Below the pieces are notes generated by a model. That model saw only the letters and a list, made by a program, of their open reading frames with translations. It ran no database searches and was not told where the DNA came from. Positions 18,371 to 27,711 of a DNA stretch of 64,000 nt are shown here, piece after piece. Numbering within the stretch: the first letter of the stretch is position 1; each line of letters starts with the position of its first letter. The stretch comes from Virgibacillus indicus. Its GTDB lineage: Bacteria > Bacillota > Bacilli > Bacillales > Amphibacillaceae. Where the stretch lies: NCBI RefSeq assembly GCF_002266285.1, contig NZ_NPMS01000011.1:1-64000 (forward strand). The letters run 5' to 3'. The translations under genes were made by a program, and so were the position numbers.

Positions 18371-18912
18371 TTCCTATCAAGTTTTATTTTTTCCCTAACC
18401 CACTGATTGTTCCTTTCATAGACATCGAAGCATCCATAAAACAAAACAACTGCAGAATCAGCATTTGCAGTAAGAGCAGGCAAGGCATTTTCAAAATCAT
18501 TCACAGCTTCCTGCTTCCCTATTGTTAATTCTTTAACTTCAATTTCCCCGTCCAGAACATAAAGAAAAGGTTTTAACCCTTCAAACTCAGGTATCTCCAG
18601 CACATCCCTTGCTTTAGGATGTACATCCAAAATATATACATTCTGCCTGACATATAAAGGAGCATCGCTTTCTTCTGGGCCCACCATTAAGTACCAATCT
18701 CTATTATCTATTGGCTTATCATGAAATTGAATATCCGGCTCGAGATCGGGGTCTGACGAAAATCTGAAGCATCTCTTCTTCATCTCTTTTAATTTTTTCC
18801 TAAGGACCGAGAAGTTTAAGGCTATGAAGCATTGAGTAGCCGGGATTGCAAGTGTTGTGATAACTTCTGTGTTGCCATCTAAGCTTAGTCTTTTTTTATT
18901 TTCAATTAACAC
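18358..18912 (-). CDS. Pirin-like protein, only the C-terminal cupin recognisable
   Basis: 184 aa. Residues from about 70 to 165 resemble the second cupin of pirin/YhhW-type proteins: a WYLMVGPEESDAPLYVRQ segment, then FLYVLDGEIEVKELTIGKQ and a NADSAVVLFY strand. The first cupin, which holds the metal ligands in pirins, is absent, and the N-terminal 60 residues look unrelated. The GTG start has no clear binding site. It may be a 5'-truncated gene with a new start. It follows the MBL-fold gene by 18 nt on the same strand. Function uncertain. Confidence 0.5.
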   Translation of the reverse strand: MLIENKKRLSLDGNTEVITTLAIPATQCFIALNFSVLRKKLKEMKKRCFRFSSDPDLEPDIQFHDKPIDNRDWYLMVGPEESDAPLYVRQNVYILDVHPKARDVLEIPEFEGLKPFLYVLDGEIEVKELTIGKQEAVNDFENALPALTANADSAVVLFYGCFDVYERNNQWVREKIKLDRKHPI

Positions 18913-18930
18913 TTCACTGTTGCTTTTAAA

Positions 18931-19776
18931 TCAATTTATATATTTTCCATAGTCAGGGATAGCAATGCTTTCAAATTCATAAGCGAGTTTTTGCAGGTTT
19001 TCCGATAATTCTTCTCCTTCCATCGGTAACCCATGTCCTGTAACTGCTACAGATGGTTGCAATGCTTCTAATTTTTTCACAGAATCCCAGGCAGCTTGCC
19101 AGTCATTAGTTAAATATCTTGGCGGGCCATTTATTTCCTTTTCTTGTGTAAATACTTTATAAAGGGAGTCTTGCTTTACTGTAACGAACGCATCACCTGC
19201 TATTAAAGCTCGATCCTCGTCCCTAAAAAAAGATACGTGACCAGGTGCATGTCCAGGAGTATGAATCCAACGAAATCCAGGCATATGAGGAACACTGCCG
19301 TAAGAAGGAAGAGCTTGTATATGGTCTCCTAAATTAATTGGCTCATTTGGAAACATCGGGGACATTTTTGCAACCATACCACCTTCTACCGTTGCATCAG
19401 GTTCTGGATAGCTTTTTTGTCCAGTTAAAAAGGGGATTTCCAACGAATGTGCATAGACGGGAACTTTCCAATGTTCCACTAATTCTATAACCGCCCCAAC
19501 ATGATCGAAATGTCCATGAGTTAAAATAATTGCTTTCGGTTGGCTATTCGTTCCAAAGCGTTTTTCTGTTACCTCAATAATTTTATTTGCGGAATCAGGC
19601 ATACCAGCATCCACTAACACAAATTCATCAGAATTGGGATCACCAAGCAGACAAATATTAACAATCTGAATCGTGTGCTGGTATAAATCAGGCAATACTT
19701 CCATTCCAACTCCAGTTCCGATTGAAGTGGCTGGAATAAATTTATAATCACTACCATAGTTCATATCTTTTTCCAT
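18931..19776 (-). CDS. MBL-fold metallo-hydrolase
   Basis: A 281-aa metallo-beta-lactamase-fold hydrolase. The metal motif THGHFDHVG is intact, and later ligands are present (HTPGHAPGHVSFF; IAGDAF; a C-terminal TGHG). This subfamily includes glyoxalase-II-like thioesterases and lactonases; the substrate is not deducible. ATG 19776 has AGAAGG 9 nt upstream. Probably co-transcribed with the pirin-like gene downstream. Confidence 0.85.
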   Translation of the reverse strand: MEKDMNYGSDYKFIPATSIGTGVGMEVLPDLYQHTIQIVNICLLGDPNSDEFVLVDAGMPDSANKIIEVTEKRFGTNSQPKAIILTHGHFDHVGAVIELVEHWKVPVYAHSLEIPFLTGQKSYPEPDATVEGGMVAKMSPMFPNEPINLGDHIQALPSYGSVPHMPGFRWIHTPGHAPGHVSFFRDEDRALIAGDAFVTVKQDSLYKVFTQEKEINGPPRYLTNDWQAAWDSVKKLEALQPSVAVTGHGLPMEGEELSENLQKLAYEFESIAIPDYGKYIN

Positions 19777-19847
19777 TGATTAAAACCTTCTCTCTTCATA
19801 AATTCTATTTTTTAGTTTCCCTTGTTATTAAAAGAATAAAGCATGAA

Positions 19848-19877
19848 AAAACTGGCAAGGGTAATTATAGCCAGTTT
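19848..19877 (-). terminator. Terminator downstream of the catalase locus
   Basis: ACTGGC and GCCAGT flank a 13-nt loop; read leftward the stem is followed by TTTTTT. It lies about 135 nt after the catalase stop codon. Confidence 0.6.
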
Positions 19878-20011
19878 GGAAAAGTGGAGATGATATTAAC
19901 CTTTCTAATCATTTCTTCTTAAAGTATAACCCCCTTATAATTCTTTCTTTTCTCATGAAGCTGGATAAAATATCAGTTACAGCATAAGTCTATTTTGGAT
20001 GATGAATTGTA

Positions 20012-22074
20012 TCAGGTTCTACTCCAAAAACGCATCTCTGCAATGGCAGTTACAAATTCCTCTCCGAAGTTTGGATTATTTGCGGCAAAAACGACACCTG
20101 CAAAATTATTTTTACCTGATGACTGAATAAAAGGCTGTCCTGTGGAGGCAACACCAATCGGTTTATAGTGTGTATACGCATTTTGTACGAAATTCGTCAC
20201 GTCCTGATTGAATCTTGCCTGATTCCTGGAACTTCCACCGACAACATAGAGTGAGTCAACCAAATAAGGACTGGAGGTCATAAAGGTTTGATCAACTTTT
20301 AACTTTGTGCCATCGGAACCTGTGACCGTACCGAGCTTATCACTTATAATGGTGATAAAAACCCCACACTGCTGCAGATAGTTAAGTACATTCGTTACCG
20401 CGTTACCATTAAAGTCATTGCCAATCAGTACGCCTACTTTTTGAGTATAGGCATATTTCGGTGTGCTGGCCTGGCTGAGAGAAGGGTAACTTGTTGAAAC
20501 AGGAACATTGGATCCGCTTGGACGATCGACTCCAATATTATCCGCAATGATGTTAGCCATTTCCTTATCTACATTGACCAGCAAATTGACGTTTTGCTGA
20601 CGGACAGATTCGCTTTCTACTTTTCCGAGCTGATAGCTGAATCCTTCGATTGTATGCTGCTTCTCGATGGGGGTCAAGCTATTCCAGAATATCCTCGGCT
20701 GACTAAAGTAATCTTTGAATGAATCACTTCGAGCTCTAATTTTATATCCTTCTACTTTCGCAGGATAACTCTCATAGCCGCCTTCTTCCGGGGGCACCGT
20801 GTATGGCGTGTTATTCGCTAGTGAATTTTTATGATAGTTAACCTGATCAACATCGATTCGCTGTCTCATAACACCTCGTCGCTGATTATTATGAAACGGG
20901 CAGAGTGGGCGATTAATTGGCAATTCAACATAATTGGCGCTGCCAAGCCGGTGCTGCTGTGTATCTCTATACGCCATTAACCTTCCCTGTAAAACGGGAT
21001 CATTGGAAAAATCGATTCCCGGAACAACATTTGCAGGATTAAATGCGACTTGTTCAGACTCCGTAAAATAATTATCAATATTTCTATTTAATGTCATCTT
21101 ACCGATAAGCTGAACAGGGACGAGCTCTTCTGGCCAGAACTTTGCAGGATCAAGTACATCGAAGTCGTATTTAAATTCATCCTCCATTGATATCAGCTGA
21201 ACGCCTAATTCATATTCAGGATAAGCACCTTGGTCAATCGCCTCCCTGAGATCCTTTCTATGAAAGTCAGGGTCAAGGCCGCCAATTTTCAGTGCCTCAT
21301 CCTGAAGCAGGGAATGGACACCAAGGACAGGCTTCCAAACATATCTCACAAACGTTGCTACATCGTTCTCGTTAACAAATAGGTACGTATTGATTGACCA
21401 TGATTCCATCATTCTATAGCTTCTTAAAATGCCCCGATCGGACATGATCCATTCCACCATATGAAGTGCTTCATGGTTATTAGCTACATAATCCCAAAAA
21501 AGGTCGTGGGCACCGCTTGCTGTTGGTATATCATTATCCTGCTTCGATTGGTACGCGTGCATCGCATCTGGAAACTTCATCGCGTCCTGATTGATTAATA
21601 CAGGCATGGCAATCGTTGTCAGATCGACATTTCCTTCTTCTGTATACAACTTAACACCCTGACAACGTAAATCCCTTGCTGTATCATAGGATCCTTTAGC
21701 CCCCTGTACAGTAGAAAATCGGATAGTTAATGGCGTCTTTTTTCCCGCTTCCTGCAAAAATCCCGCTTTGGTCACATGTTTCATGGACTGGTAACATTCA
21801 AATTCTCCATGGCACTGTAACCTCTTGCATGAACTACTCTTTCCGGTATCTCTTCATGGTTAAAATGCGACATTTTTTCAAAGAACTCATAGTCCTGACG
21901 TAAGGAAGGACCGCGAACGCCAGCTTTTAACTGGTCCTGATCTTGAGATCTTTTTTTCCCCTCTTGATTTGTCATTGGCTTTCCGATATTACTTATGCGG
22001 TACTGATCCAGCTGTTCCTGTTTAGCATTCTGGCCCATATGCCGGTCATTACCTGAAGATGACTTATTATCCAT
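20012..22074 (-). pseudogene. katE: Large-subunit (clade 2, HPII/KatE-type) catalase broken by a one-base deletion
   Basis: A heme catalase with a C-terminal flavodoxin/DJ-1-like domain, split in two frames. Frame 1 (22074-21781) holds the N-terminus through the catalytic-His motif ERVVHARGY, then runs to TGA. Frame 2 (open from ATG 21784) resumes exactly where the family sequence continues: MKHVTKAGFLQEAGKKTP, RFSTV, the active-site Asn region and the heme Tyr region (RLMAYRDTQQHR). Inserting one base in the Ala codon before CATGGAGAA near 21812 restores an unbroken reading A-H-G-E-F-E-C-Y-Q-S into frame 2. Rebuilt length is about 685 aa, normal for HPII. AGGTGAT precedes ATG 22074. Either a recent inactivation or a sequencing error; all other residues look conserved. 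A second catalase tail lies at 49490. Confidence 0.88.
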
Positions 22075-22222
22075 GTAATCACCTACCCTATTTATAAATG
22101 ATTTTTAGTTCCATTTATATACCTATGCAGCTCTTCTAAACCTAGAACAGGTTTAACTAACTTTAGCACATTTGATTTACCGGTTCATATAGTATTAATA
22201 CCCATAAAAGGAGGTGAATCAG

Positions 22223-22264
22223 ATGGATAATGATGCCTTTATAAAGAAAGGTTTACATTTATAA
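22223..22264 (+). CDS. 13-codon ORF with a consensus ribosome binding site
   Basis: AAAGGAGGTGA (22207-22217) precedes ATG 22223, which opens a 13-codon frame (MDNDAFIKKGLHL). Such a strong site on so short a frame suggests the 5' end of a lost gene or a leader peptide. Nothing downstream supports attenuation. Confidence 0.3.
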   Translation: MDNDAFIKKGLHL

Positions 22265-22404
22265 AGATTACCGATCTATGAGTCGGACATCTCATATATT
22301 CAAAATATACTCTGCATGATGAAGCAGACTGAAGCCTCTCTTCATGCATTTCCATATTTAAACATGGAAGTATCTGTAACAGTTGTTGATAAGGGGTTAA
22401 TGCG

Positions 22405-22671
22405 ATGACTGATTTATCCTTTTTGACAGTCACGGAACTAGCTCCATTAATCAAATCACGGCAACTATCACCCATAGAATTGACAAAACATATGTTAAGC
22501 CGCATTGATAAATTTGATCCACTTCTCCATACGTATATTACTCCACTTCACGAATTAGCCCTTAAACAAGCTGGAGAATCAGAAAATGAAATCATGCGTG
22601 GTGAATACAAAGGCCCCCTCCACGGAATCCCAATTCTTTTAAGGATTCCTTTCTATAACAAAAATTGTTGA
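22405..22671 (+). pseudogene. Amidase gene fragment, N-terminal end only
   Basis: The first about 76 residues (LTVTELAPLIKSRQLSPIEL, then GPLHGIPI) match the N-terminus of amidase-signature enzymes up to the strand before the catalytic Lys; the frame then runs into unrelated residues and stops. Ser residues and the rest of the enzyme are missing. It is not a direct piece of the intact amidase at 690-2186. Confidence 0.7.
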
Positions 22672-23041
22672 GTTGAAAGAATTCTTTTCGCTCTTCAACA
22701 GCAGTTTATAATAGTACAATCGAATACGTCTTTCGCAATATTTAAATCTTTAACTTCTTGACTCTTGGCTTAAAGCTCAATATATTATAATACTTTATCC
22801 TTTAGTTTTGCTTCTTAAATATTATTCTTTTACTTCAATCGACTCCCCTAGCCAATAGTGATTGGGACAAACACATACTGTTTGTCCCTTTTTAATTACT
22901 CGTAGAAGCATCGGAAGGGTTGCAACATTTGGGTCCCCCGCAGTAATAAAGAGTTAACAAGGTGAGACTATTAAAACCTGTTTCAAATTGCCGTTAAAGA
23001 TAATTGTTACCATATAAGAAATCATTTTTATTATTAATCTA
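22672..23041 (+). terminator. Gene-free stretch with an orphan terminator at 22864-22893
   Basis: GGGACAAACA (22864-22873) pairs perfectly with TGTTTGTCCC (22879-22888), followed by TTTTT: a strong rightward terminator about 190 nt after the broken amidase. No complete gene lies between, so it probably ended a gene now deleted. Nothing else convincing here. Confidence 0.65.
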
Positions 23042-24094
23042 TCAGGCCTTTAATCGATAGGTTAAATTGTGCTCTTGAAGTGTTTTGTCTTTCCCGAACA
23101 AGAAATGCTTCTCCATATCAGGAGAGTATTTTGAATTAACAGTTTCAATGTCTACAGCTTCTGCCACTGCACGCAGCATTGCTGGTGAGGCACCGCAGCA
23201 CAGTCCAATATAATTAATGCCAATATCTTTTGCCTCCTTTGCCCATGCTGCTAACTCGTAACGGTTATGGTAAAGTGGATCTAAGGCAGTCGGAAAGGTT
23301 GTTTCTGTAGGTAAGTGACAGCTGCATCCTCCATCAGGTAAGTTAAAGAATGTTGGGTTTTCTTCTGTTGTACGATATGGGATAGGTAATCCAGCCACAT
23401 ATCCGTCTACATTGTTTCGTATGTCAGCAAGATATGGCTGCATTGTTTCTGGGCCACGGAAACAATTCATTCCAACCACCAATGCACCTTGTTCAGAAAG
23501 TATTTTACAAGATTCTTCTACGGTGTAACCATCTCTTAAAATATTCTCGCCCATTAATCCAAATGTAATGACTGCTGGTAAACCCTGTTTGGTAATTTCC
23601 TCCAATGCGATTAACGCCTCTTCATGGTAATAAAATGTTTCTCCATTTATGAAGTCCACTCCTTCTTCCTTACACCATTTCACCATTTCTGCAAATATAC
23701 TTCTAACCTTAGTCTTTGATTCAGGAACATCTGGATTGAAGATATTGGTATTCGATATATTTCCAGCTACCAAAGCTTCTTCTTTTGGATGCTCTCTTGC
23801 AACCTCTTTTGCTAATCGAATAGCATTTCTGTTTAAAGGCTCTAATAAATCTTCTTTACCAATAATCCGCATTTTTTCCCTGTGAGCATTGTAGGTAAAT
23901 GCTAATACAACATCTGAACCGGCATTCATGTAATCCCTGTATGCCTGTTTTAGTGCTTCAGGATTATCTAGTGCCACTTCGGGAACAAAGGAACCTGCCT
24001 GCAAATATCCCCTTCGTTCTAATTCAAATAAATAACCTTCCCCTACAATTACAGTACCTTCTTTCAAACGTTCTTCTAAACTGCGCTTCATCAT
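23042..24094 (-). CDS. Homocysteine S-methyltransferase family protein (betaine- or S-methylmethionine-type)
   Basis: Transfers a methyl group to homocysteine to make methionine, without cobalamin or folate. It is 350 aa from ATG 24094 (GGGAGG just upstream; an ATG at 24139 lies in the riboswitch expression platform). The zinc-binding cysteines are visible: one in GMNCFRGP and a pair in GLCCGASP; EGYLFELERRGYL matches the start of the barrel. The sequence is closest by eye to betaine-homocysteine methyltransferases, but donor choice needs testing. A SAM riboswitch directly upstream ties it to methionine supply. Confidence 0.85.
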   Translation of the reverse strand: MMKRSLEERLKEGTVIVGEGYLFELERRGYLQAGSFVPEVALDNPEALKQAYRDYMNAGSDVVLAFTYNAHREKMRIIGKEDLLEPLNRNAIRLAKEVAREHPKEEALVAGNISNTNIFNPDVPESKTKVRSIFAEMVKWCKEEGVDFINGETFYYHEEALIALEEITKQGLPAVITFGLMGENILRDGYTVEESCKILSEQGALVVGMNCFRGPETMQPYLADIRNNVDGYVAGLPIPYRTTEENPTFFNLPDGGCSCHLPTETTFPTALDPLYHNRYELAAWAKEAKDIGINYIGLCCGASPAMLRAVAEAVDIETVNSKYSPDMEKHFLFGKDKTLQEHNLTYRLKA

Positions 24095-24147
24095 TTTTCC
24101 TCCCTCGTAATTTACTTGCTGCGTACTGCTTATGCCCAAAATAAAAA

Positions 24148-24300
24148 GCCCCTCCTTAAAATAAGAAGAGACTTTGGCTATTTGCTACATACTCTTCTTA
24201 TCTTCAAGCTTTACGCTTCTGGAATTAGCACAGTATTTCTAAAAAAATCTGTTGCTGAGGTTTCACAGGGCCAGTCCCTCTACCTCTCTTGATAAGAATA
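24148..24300 (-). ncRNA. SAM-I (S-box) riboswitch with terminator
   Basis: Read leftward from 24300: CTTATCAAGAGAGGTAGAG, GACTGGCCCTGTGAAACCTC, AGCAACAG, GTGCTAATTCCAG, then GATAAG closing P1. All S-box core elements are present. The 3' part (AAGAAGAG..CTCTTCTT plus a T-run) can form a terminator competing with P1 sequences, so SAM should switch the methyltransferase gene off. Confidence 0.93.
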
Positions 24301-24328
24301 TTAAGTATTCAATTTTCTATTAATAAAT

Positions 24329-24357
24329 ACAATACGCTTAACTTTTTAAAAAGTCAA
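24329..24357 (-). promoter_or_regulatory. SigA promoter upstream of the S-box
   Basis: Read leftward: TTGACT (24352-24357), 17 nt, TATTGT (24329-24334), about 30 nt before the riboswitch. Confidence 0.65.
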
Positions 24358-24448
24358 GATATTTTAATTGATCTTTTTACACCTTTGAAAGAATATAAAG
24401 CGAAACTTCAATTAGTGTGGTCTTACTGCCAGTTAACGGGGGATAAAG

Positions 24449-24490
24449 AAATAACCTCTAAAAGATAACTGTTATTCCATGAGGTTATTT
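24449..24490 (-). terminator. Terminator of the deacetylase gene
   Basis: AAATAACCTC (24449-24458) pairs with GAGGTTATTT (24481-24490). It lies 10 nt after the stop codon of the leftward deacetylase gene. Confidence 0.65.
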
Positions 24491-24500
24491 TTATCCAGAT

Positions 24501-25946
24501 TTATTCACCATAATGTGGCCCAATATCTTTTTCATCCCACAATTCAAGAAGCTGTGAAACTGTTACCATCTGATATCCCTGCTTCTCAAGTGCGGTTAAA
24601 ACTTGCCGCAATACATCAGCGGTGGAAGGATGGATATCATGCAGTAACACGATGGATCCCGGCGAAACATTCAACATTACTTCTTCCTTTACTGCTGCTG
24701 CATTACGACTTTTCCAGTCAAGTGAATCAACGGACCACATGATAATTGGTGTTCCTGAATGGTTTGCAGCCTGTTCGGCATTTTCGTTGGACGCACCATA
24801 AGGAGGGCGTAATAATGTTGGAGTCCTGCCAGTAGCTTTTTCAATTATACTGCTGGATTCCTGTATCTCTTCTTTGATTTTGTTAATCCCTAAAGCGGTA
24901 AGATCCTGGTGGTTCATCGTATGATTCCCAATTTCATGTCCCGCCTCCCCAACCCTATTCGCAATGGATGGATAATATTCTACCTGACTGCCAAGCATGA
25001 AAAATGTAGCTTTGGCATCATACCTTCTCAGTGTTTCCAGAATTCGCGGTGTCACCTTCGGATGTGGTCCATCATCGAAGGTCAACGCGATATATTTCCC
25101 ATCCGGATCAAGCTTTTCCGGGCCCTTTGAATGCTGTTCTTCTTCCTTGATCTTTTCTTCTTCTGGAACTTTTACATCTATTTTTTTTGCAAATTTTTCA
25201 TCCAGGTACGGTTTGATTTTCTTTATTGGAATTTCCACTTTTATTGCACCCGCTGCACCTGCTGCAATTTCATATTCATCAAAATAAAATGTCACGTTCT
25301 TACTGTTGATTGACCACTTCAATTCTTCCGGGTTATCTAAAGCTTTTTTGACCATATCATCAAAAATATAGCTGCTGATTTTCTGATTGCTGTGTAATTC
25401 CTTTATAATAAGCTGTTGGATGTCCTTGACCGACTCCTCATTCAGCTGAAACACGTCCTCAAGCTTTAGTAGTTTGTTCTGGTTCAAATCAATGACGAAG
25501 GACTTCATTTTTGTTATTCCGTTGGCCCCGCCGTTTATTTGATAGGCTTGAAGCTCCAGTGTATAAATTTTATCAGCTATTTTCTTCGTTTCTGCCTGTA
25601 TGTTTAAGTGCGCGCGGAAATCATTCTTTTCAAGCATTTCTTTCGATTTATTTAAACCTGATGTGAATTCTCTCTTCTGTTTGTTAATCCATTTATCAAT
25701 TGGTTTATTAATCTGTTTAATTCCTGAATACGGCTGACTGACTGATAATGTATAGAGGTCCGTTTCTTTCGTTTCTGTTTTGATATTCAAGCCTGGATAA
25801 ACACTGGAATCTACTACTTTCACTTTCGGTTCATCTGATTCAGGTGATTCTTCCAAAACCTTAGCAACCACTTTATTTACTCCAAAAATAATTCCGACAA
25901 GCAGCAAAACAATTGCAATCCAACCGGGTAATTTTATGCGCCTCAT
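24501..25946 (-). CDS. Membrane-anchored polysaccharide deacetylase, PdaC-like
   Basis: Probably deacetylates peptidoglycan or another N-acetylated cell-wall glycan outside the cell. The 481-aa protein has an N-terminal membrane anchor (residues 8-25), an extracellular DUF3298-like domain (about 40-265) and a NodB domain (about 285-475). NodB motifs are intact: ALTFDDGPHP (catalytic Asp), HEIGNHTMNHQDL (metal His), RPPYGASN, and LLHDIHP near the end. The architecture matches B. subtilis PdaC (anchor, DUF3298, NodB). Monocistronic, with its own terminator. Confidence 0.87.
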   Translation of the reverse strand: MRRIKLPGWIAIVLLLVGIIFGVNKVVAKVLEESPESDEPKVKVVDSSVYPGLNIKTETKETDLYTLSVSQPYSGIKQINKPIDKWINKQKREFTSGLNKSKEMLEKNDFRAHLNIQAETKKIADKIYTLELQAYQINGGANGITKMKSFVIDLNQNKLLKLEDVFQLNEESVKDIQQLIIKELHSNQKISSYIFDDMVKKALDNPEELKWSINSKNVTFYFDEYEIAAGAAGAIKVEIPIKKIKPYLDEKFAKKIDVKVPEEEKIKEEEQHSKGPEKLDPDGKYIALTFDDGPHPKVTPRILETLRRYDAKATFFMLGSQVEYYPSIANRVGEAGHEIGNHTMNHQDLTALGINKIKEEIQESSSIIEKATGRTPTLLRPPYGASNENAEQAANHSGTPIIMWSVDSLDWKSRNAAAVKEEVMLNVSPGSIVLLHDIHPSTADVLRQVLTALEKQGYQMVTVSQLLELWDEKDIGPHYGE

Positions 25947-26144
25947 GATAGCTCATTTCCTTTTAATTAGTAGTTTAATAGAATACTATTTTACCATAAA
26001 ATCAGAGCGTTAACCCATAAAGAACACATTATTTCAAAAGGATGATACCCATTAGCTATAGCTAAACAGGCATCGCTTTATTTATTATTTTTACAATTCA
26101 GGTCTTGACTTTCAGTGAAAGTAACCATTGACTGATCGTGGAAG

Positions 26145-26260
26145 TCACAGGAGCCCTGCTGGAATTGCATGGACGATATTAGTCGCAATGATGACCTCAT
26201 AGAAAGCCGGTCTAGCAGCCCAAGATCCTGCAGTGGACAAAGAAAACAGAAAATTTATTT
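26145..26260 (-). pseudogene. Short coding remnant of unknown origin
   Basis: Read leftward, a frame ending in TGA at 26145 encodes about 38 residues with a protein-like composition (STAGSWAARPAFYEVIIATN, then IVHAIPAGLL). There is no start or ribosome binding site, so it looks like the C-terminal end of a lost gene. Family not recognised. It lies in a 660-bp stretch (25947-26613) that holds no intact gene. Confidence 0.35.
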
Positions 26261-26283
26261 CCCTCTAAAGTCGATTCATACTT

Positions 26284-26379
26284 CTATAGATCCATCCGCT
26301 TCCAATAACCTCGCTCGAAAACTTCAATTAATGTTTCTAGTAAATCATGAAAAGCATGAGGGTTAGCATTGCGCATCAT
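26284..26379 (-). pseudogene. C-terminal remnant of a CobN-like cobaltochelatase subunit
   Basis: About 31 residues (MMRNANPHAFHDLLETLIEV, then FERGYWK) resemble the end of CobN/magnesium-chelatase H-type proteins, which finish with NPxAL..xxERLLEAxxRGxW. Everything upstream is missing. A Zur-type operator sits immediately upstream at 26388. GGAG precedes the first ATG, so a short peptide could be made. Homology is a judgement by eye on a short piece. Confidence 0.4.
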
Positions 26380-26387
26380 TTCTCCAT

Positions 26388-26402
26388 TCGTAATCATTAC
26401 GA
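26388..26402. promoter_or_regulatory. Orphan Zur-type operator
   Basis: TCGTAATCATTACGA is a perfect palindrome that matches the Bacillus Zur box, and TTTTAAA flanks it. No intact gene is close; the adjacent CobN-like remnant may be what it once controlled. Confidence 0.7.
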
Positions 26403-26613
26403 TTTTAAAATTTTAATAAATAGACTATCCTAGTTAAGTTTATTTTCCCTTCTGTTAGCTTTCTATAATAAGCACCACTAAAATGCAGAGTTTTTCTGTA
26501 GTAATCGAAAGTCAATTTAATCGTTTGACTGGCCGGTACAGTCCTCAATAATATTTCTGTAGCATTCGTGCCAGATTACGCTGAAAGTTTCAATCTATAG
26601 AAATTATTTTTCA

Positions 26614-27678
26614 CTAATCCATTGCCTTATCCAGCACGTCCAAATTATAATTCATAAGTGAAATATAATCCTCGTTGTTGTTAGTATCTTTTTCGGTTAA
26701 GACAGATAAGTTATGGATTGTTAAAGCTTCAGCATAAATTTGCTCTTGGATGATTTCCGATACTCGGCTCGAACTATTTTGTTCAAAGAGGATGTAATCC
26801 AGCTCATATTGTTTTGCCTGATCAATGACGTTAGTTAACTCTTTCTGTGATGGTTCACTGCTTGGTGACAGGCCGCTAATTGGAAGTTGTTCGATTCCAT
26901 ATCGTTCTTCCCAATATCCAAATGCTGCATGAGCTACAAGAATGTGTTTATTTTTTTTGTCCTCCAATGTTCTTATAAACGTTTCATCCAACTTAGTCAA
27001 TTCAGCCTTTAATTCATTGAAATTTTTATCATAGGCAGCTTCTTCTTCTGGATTCAATTCAATAAGTTCTTCTTTAATAATTTCTGCAATCTCAATCATT
27101 CGTAATGGATCTAACCAGATATGAGGATCGTGGTCACCATGTACATGATGTGAATGATCTTTATGCTGATGTGAATCGTCCTTTTTGTTATCATGACCAG
27201 CTTTCCCATGATGATGTCCTTCACCGTTATGGTTATGCTTTACATCTTTGTTTTCGTGCGTCTCTTCTCCATCCTCTTGTGTATGTTTAACTTCAGCTTC
27301 ATGAAAAAGTTCATCCTGTCTCCCAATTTCAATTAATTTTACCTCTTGATTTTTTAGAGCATCAGCAGCACTCTCAGCGAACCCTTCCATTCCAGCACCT
27401 AAATAAATGAATGCATCACTTTTTGCAATTTCAGCCATCTCTTTGGAGGTTGGTTCATATGTATGTGCATCTGCTCCAGGTGGATATACTGTCTCAACCG
27501 AAATTTTTTCTCCACCTATTTCTTCGACAATGAACTGGAATGGATAAAGTGTTGTAGACACTTTTAAATTTTGCTGATTTGACCCTTTCATTTCTTTGAA
27601 AGCCTCTTCATTCAAAGCACATCCCAACATAACAAATCCAAGTAAAAATAAGACACTTAAAACTTTACATACTTTCAT
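26614..27678 (-). CDS. znuA: Zinc-binding ABC transporter lipoprotein (ZnuA/AdcA type)
   Basis: Extracellular zinc-capture lipoprotein, cluster A-I solute-binding family. The 354-aa protein has a lipobox MLGC (Cys20), a metal-ligand His in PGADAHTYEP, and a His/Asp-rich loop at about residues 135-180 with runs such as GEGHHHGKAGHDN and HSHHVHGDHDPHIW, typical for zinc. A later ligand His lies in VAHAAFGYW. GAGGGG precedes the ATG by 7 nt. znuB and znuC are not adjacent, so the permease and ATPase must be encoded elsewhere. Promoter overlaps two Zur boxes. Confidence 0.9.
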   Translation of the reverse strand: MKVCKVLSVLFLLGFVMLGCALNEEAFKEMKGSNQQNLKVSTTLYPFQFIVEEIGGEKISVETVYPPGADAHTYEPTSKEMAEIAKSDAFIYLGAGMEGFAESAADALKNQEVKLIEIGRQDELFHEAEVKHTQEDGEETHENKDVKHNHNGEGHHHGKAGHDNKKDDSHQHKDHSHHVHGDHDPHIWLDPLRMIEIAEIIKEELIELNPEEEAAYDKNFNELKAELTKLDETFIRTLEDKKNKHILVAHAAFGYWEERYGIEQLPISGLSPSSEPSQKELTNVIDQAKQYELDYILFEQNSSSRVSEIIQEQIYAEALTIHNLSVLTEKDTNNNEDYISLMNYNLDVLDKAMD

Positions 27679-27711
27679 GTTTCTTCCCCTCTTTTTTTGT
27701 GAACAATCAAT

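Noticed and set aside
22846..22975. Leftward open run reading LFITAGDPN, like the start of tryptophan synthase alpha
   Set aside because: Only these few residues match; the next about 30 do not, there is no start or binding site, and a terminator stem lies inside it.
26169..26366. 65-codon rightward ORF in the debris zone
   Set aside because: No binding site; the leftward frames in the same place have the more protein-like composition.
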